Part shown: positions 22,719-24,628 of the stretch, in pieces | Position numbering within the stretch: the stretch's first letter is position 1 | How the letters are laid out: the number at the start of each line of letters is the position of its first letter | Assembly: GCA_016198805.1 (NCBI GenBank) | Contig: JACQHU010000160.1 | Coordinates: 1-24,628, forward strand | DNA: 24,628 nucleotides | Direction of reading: 5' to 3' | Source of the DNA: Armatimonadota bacterium | GTDB taxonomy: Bacteria > Sysuimicrobiota > Sysuimicrobiia > Sysuimicrobiales > Humicultoraceae | The notes under the pieces: generated by a model | Told to the model about the DNA's origin: nothing | Databases searched by the model: none | What the model saw: only the letters and a program-made list of their open reading frames with translations | Position numbers and translations under genes: made by a program

Positions 22719-23854
22719 CCCCGCTGCCACGCTGCTCCCTGCGGGTCGCGTGGGTGGTGGCGTTCCTGATGGGTGTTTCGGGACCGCTGGTGCAGGCGGC
22801 GCCGTCTCCGGCCTCGACGCGGCAGGAGGAGCTCCGCCAGATCCGGCAGCGACTCGACGCCCAGCGGCGGCGGCTCCAGCAGACACGACGGCGCGAGCGC
22901 GCCCTGTCAGGTGAGATTCAGCGCCTGGACCGCGCGCGGGACGCGACGGAAGCACGCCTCGCGCGGCTGGCCGCCGACCTGCGGCGGGCGCGGCAACGGG
23001 AGGAGGGGGCAGCGGCGGCGCTGGCCCGCGCCGAGATGGCCCTGGCGCGCCGGCGCAGCCTCCTGGCCGGCCGCTTGCGGGACGTGCACCGATACGGTCG
23101 CGCCGGCTACCTGGATGTGGTCCTGGGTGCCGCCACGTTTCCCGAGTTCGTGACGCGGGCGCATCTGGTGAGCGCCATCGTCCGGGCGGATGCGCGGCTG
23201 ATCGAGGGGTACATCGACGACCGGGACCGCACCGCCGCGCTGCGCGAAGACCTCGAGCGAGAGCAGAGGCGGCTTGGGGCCCTGGTGCGCGAGACCGACG
23301 AACGCCGCCGGCAGCTCGTCCACCAGACGGTGGAGAAGCGCCGGGTCCTCGAAGGTATCGTGCGTGAGCGCGCCGCGGCCGAGCGCGCCGTGGGGGAACT
23401 CGAAGAGGAGTCGGCCGAACTGGAAGCGCTCATTCAACGCCTCCAGTCGGGGAATGCCGCGGTCCGGGGACGGTCCATGAGCGCATTCCTCTGGCCGCTG
23501 CGGGGCCCCATGACGTCCCGGTTTGGATTTCGGCGGCATCCCATCTTCCGTCTCCGTCAGTTCCACCAGGGCGTCGACATCTCGGCGCCCAGGGGCACAC
23601 CGGTACGGGCGGCCGACGACGGGACCGTCATCTTCGCCGGCTGGTACGGTGGGTACGGCAAGCTGGTGATCATCGACCACGGGCAGGGGATGAGCACGCT
23701 ATCCGGGCATCTCTCGGCCATCCTGGTGAGGGTTGGGCAGTCCGTCGTCCGCGGGAAGGTGATTGGCCAGGTCGGCAGCACGGGGTACAGCACGGGTCCT
23801 CACCTGCACTTTGAAGTGCGCCGTAACGGCCGGCCGATCAACCCCGCCCCGTAG
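22715..23854 (+). CDS. EnvC-like murein hydrolase activator / M23 peptidase
   Basis: Exported 379-residue protein: signal peptide 1-28 (cleavage near LVQA^AP), coiled coils about 34-118 and 160-245, and a LytM/M23 domain about 258-379. Expected zinc ligands H284, D288 (FHQGVDIS) and H365, and catalytic histidines H332 (SGHLS) and H363 (GPHLHFEV), are all present, so unlike E. coli EnvC it should itself be an active endopeptidase. The coiled coil is the part that contacts the FtsX external domain in related systems. Its start overlaps the ftsX stop (ATGA), so FtsEX and hydrolase are co-expressed, as in Firmicutes. Confidence 0.93.
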   Translation: MTPLPRCSLRVAWVVAFLMGVSGPLVQAAPSPASTRQEELRQIRQRLDAQRRRLQQTRRRERALSGEIQRLDRARDATEARLARLAADLRRARQREEGAAAALARAEMALARRRSLLAGRLRDVHRYGRAGYLDVVLGAATFPEFVTRAHLVSAIVRADARLIEGYIDDRDRTAALREDLEREQRRLGALVRETDERRRQLVHQTVEKRRVLEGIVRERAAAERAVGELEEESAELEALIQRLQSGNAAVRGRSMSAFLWPLRGPMTSRFGFRRHPIFRLRQFHQGVDISAPRGTPVRAADDGTVIFAGWYGGYGKLVIIDHGQGMSTLSGHLSAILVRVGQSVVRGKVIGQVGSTGYSTGPHLHFEVRRNGRPINPAP

Positions 23855-23863
23855 CCTGCGCGC

Positions 23864-23893
23864 TTGTTTCCACGCCCCGGGCCAGGGTAATCT
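23864..23893 (+). promoter_or_regulatory. weak candidate promoter before the S41 protease gene
   Basis: TTGTTT (23864-23869), 18-bp spacer, TAATCT (23888-23893). The start would be about 35 nt before the GTG. Read-through from the M23 gene is also possible. Confidence 0.28.
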
Positions 23894-23935
23894 ACAGCAG
23901 GCGGCTGAAGGTGGTCCGCCGGGAGGCGATGCGCT

Positions 23936-24628
23936 GTGTTGAGGTGGGGACGATCGACGACCTCGCTGATGCTGGTCGTTGTGCTGACCGCTGGCGTGTT
24001 TCTGGCCGGATATGGCGCGGGAGCGCGCACCGCGACGGCGCGGTCCGCGGAGGATCAGGGGTTCGCGTTGCTCCGGGAACTGCTCGCTCGCATCCGCAGC
24101 GACTACCTGAACCCGATCCCGGACCCGTCGAAGCTGTTCGACGGAGCGGCCCGCGGCCTCCTGGATGCGCTCGGCGACCCGTTCACCCGGTACATGGACG
24201 CGCAGGCGTTCAGGGAGTTCCGGCAGACCACCGAGGGCTTCTTCTTCGGCATTGGGATCTTCATCGACATCAGGGACCGGCAGTTGATCGTCGTGCAGCC
24301 CATCGAGGGCACGCCGGCCCACAAGGCTGGCCTGCGCGCCGGCGACAAGATTCTGCTCATCGACACCGTCAGCACGGACGGCATGGCGATCCAGGAGGCC
24401 GTCAGCCGCATCCGCGGCCCCGCGGGCACCAGGGTGAAACTGCGCATCTTCCGGGACGGCCAGAGCCTCGACGTGGAGATTACCCGAGCCCGCATCCAGA
24501 TGGTCACGGTGCAGGGCGCGGGCGCGCTCGACGAGGCCGTCCGGAAAGACCTCGCCGCCAGCCGCCTGGGCTATCTCCGGATTGCGCGGTTTGATGAGCC
24601 CACGGCGAAAGAGGTCGCGGCCGAACTG
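23936..24628 (+). CDS. carboxy-terminal processing protease, S41 family (3' end outside window)
   Basis: Partial: 231 codons to the window end with no stop. GTG 23936 follows GGGAGG by 9 nt; TTG 23939 is the only close alternative. N-terminal hydrophobic segment (about residues 9-26, SLMLVVVLTAGVFLAGYG) is a signal or anchor. Next comes the S41 N-terminal helical part with GLLDALGDPFTRYMDAQAF, a PDZ domain (about 101-180; FFFGIGIFIDI, GTPAHKAGLRAGDKILLID) and the start of the protease core LGYLRIARFDEPTAKEV. The catalytic Ser and Lys lie beyond the window. It matches CtpA/CtpB, often placed after ftsEX and an M23 gene, and processes exported proteins or degrades hydrolases. Confidence 0.9.
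   Translation, partial: MLRWGRSTTSLMLVVVLTAGVFLAGYGAGARTATARSAEDQGFALLRELLARIRSDYLNPIPDPSKLFDGAARGLLDALGDPFTRYMDAQAFREFRQTTEGFFFGIGIFIDIRDRQLIVVQPIEGTPAHKAGLRAGDKILLIDTVSTDGMAIQEAVSRIRGPAGTRVKLRIFRDGQSLDVEITRARIQMVTVQGAGALDEAVRKDLAASRLGYLRIARFDEPTAKEVAAEL

Overview
The window is about 24.6 kb of very GC-rich bacterial chromosome, densely coding, with many 1-13 bp gene overlaps. I see no tRNA, rRNA, CRISPR array, transposase, phage gene or integration site. The gene order ftsE-ftsX-M23 peptidase-S41 protease, a short HisG paired with HisZ, a YerC/TrpR-type regulator beside the his genes, and a GlnRS carrying a GatB-like tail suggest a deep-branching, high-GC Terrabacteria-like lineage. Firmicutes-related, Deinococcus-like or candidate phyla such as CSP1-3/Sysuimicrobiota are possible. 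This placement is inference; I cannot assign a species.

Layout. (1) 72-4129, minus strand: glnS, an XRE-HTH/TPR regulator, and just upstream of it a 43-residue secreted peptide gene with a very strong Shine-Dalgarno (SD) sequence. The regulator start region carries a 21-bp near-palindrome over the start codon and a 10-bp perfect inverted repeat 2 bp from its SD. This resembles an RRNPP-type peptide/receptor quorum-sensing pair. (2) 4184-4966, plus strand: a promoter, a double zinc-ribbon protein and a YerC/HisR-like TrpR-family regulator. (3) 4977-12711, plus strand: a promoter, a candidate CTTTA/TAAAG operator array, then the compact operon hisZ-G-D-C-B-H-A-F-IE. It covers the histidine pathway except histidinol-phosphate phosphatase. 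(4) 12740-18515, minus strand: starting from a strong promoter that would give a leaderless mRNA, a small PD-(D/E)XK-like protein, hpt, and a BMP/Nup-type ABC importer (ATPase, two permeases, binding protein). Together they read as a purine uptake and salvage operon. (5) 18573-24628, plus strand: a HEAT-repeat protein, cutA, surE, ftsE, ftsX, an EnvC-like M23 peptidase and the 5' part of a CtpA-type S41 protease. The ftsEX-M23-S41 block is a cell-wall remodelling module.

The his and purine operons are convergent with 28 bp between them. The purine operon and the HEAT gene are divergent from a 180-bp region; the peptide and zinc-ribbon genes are divergent from a 120-bp AT-rich region. No gene-free stretch exceeds 300 bp. 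The most novel candidate is the peptide/XRE-TPR locus. Next are the his leader operator array, the variant HisD metal-site residues, and the unrecognised nuclease-fold protein at the head of the purine operon.
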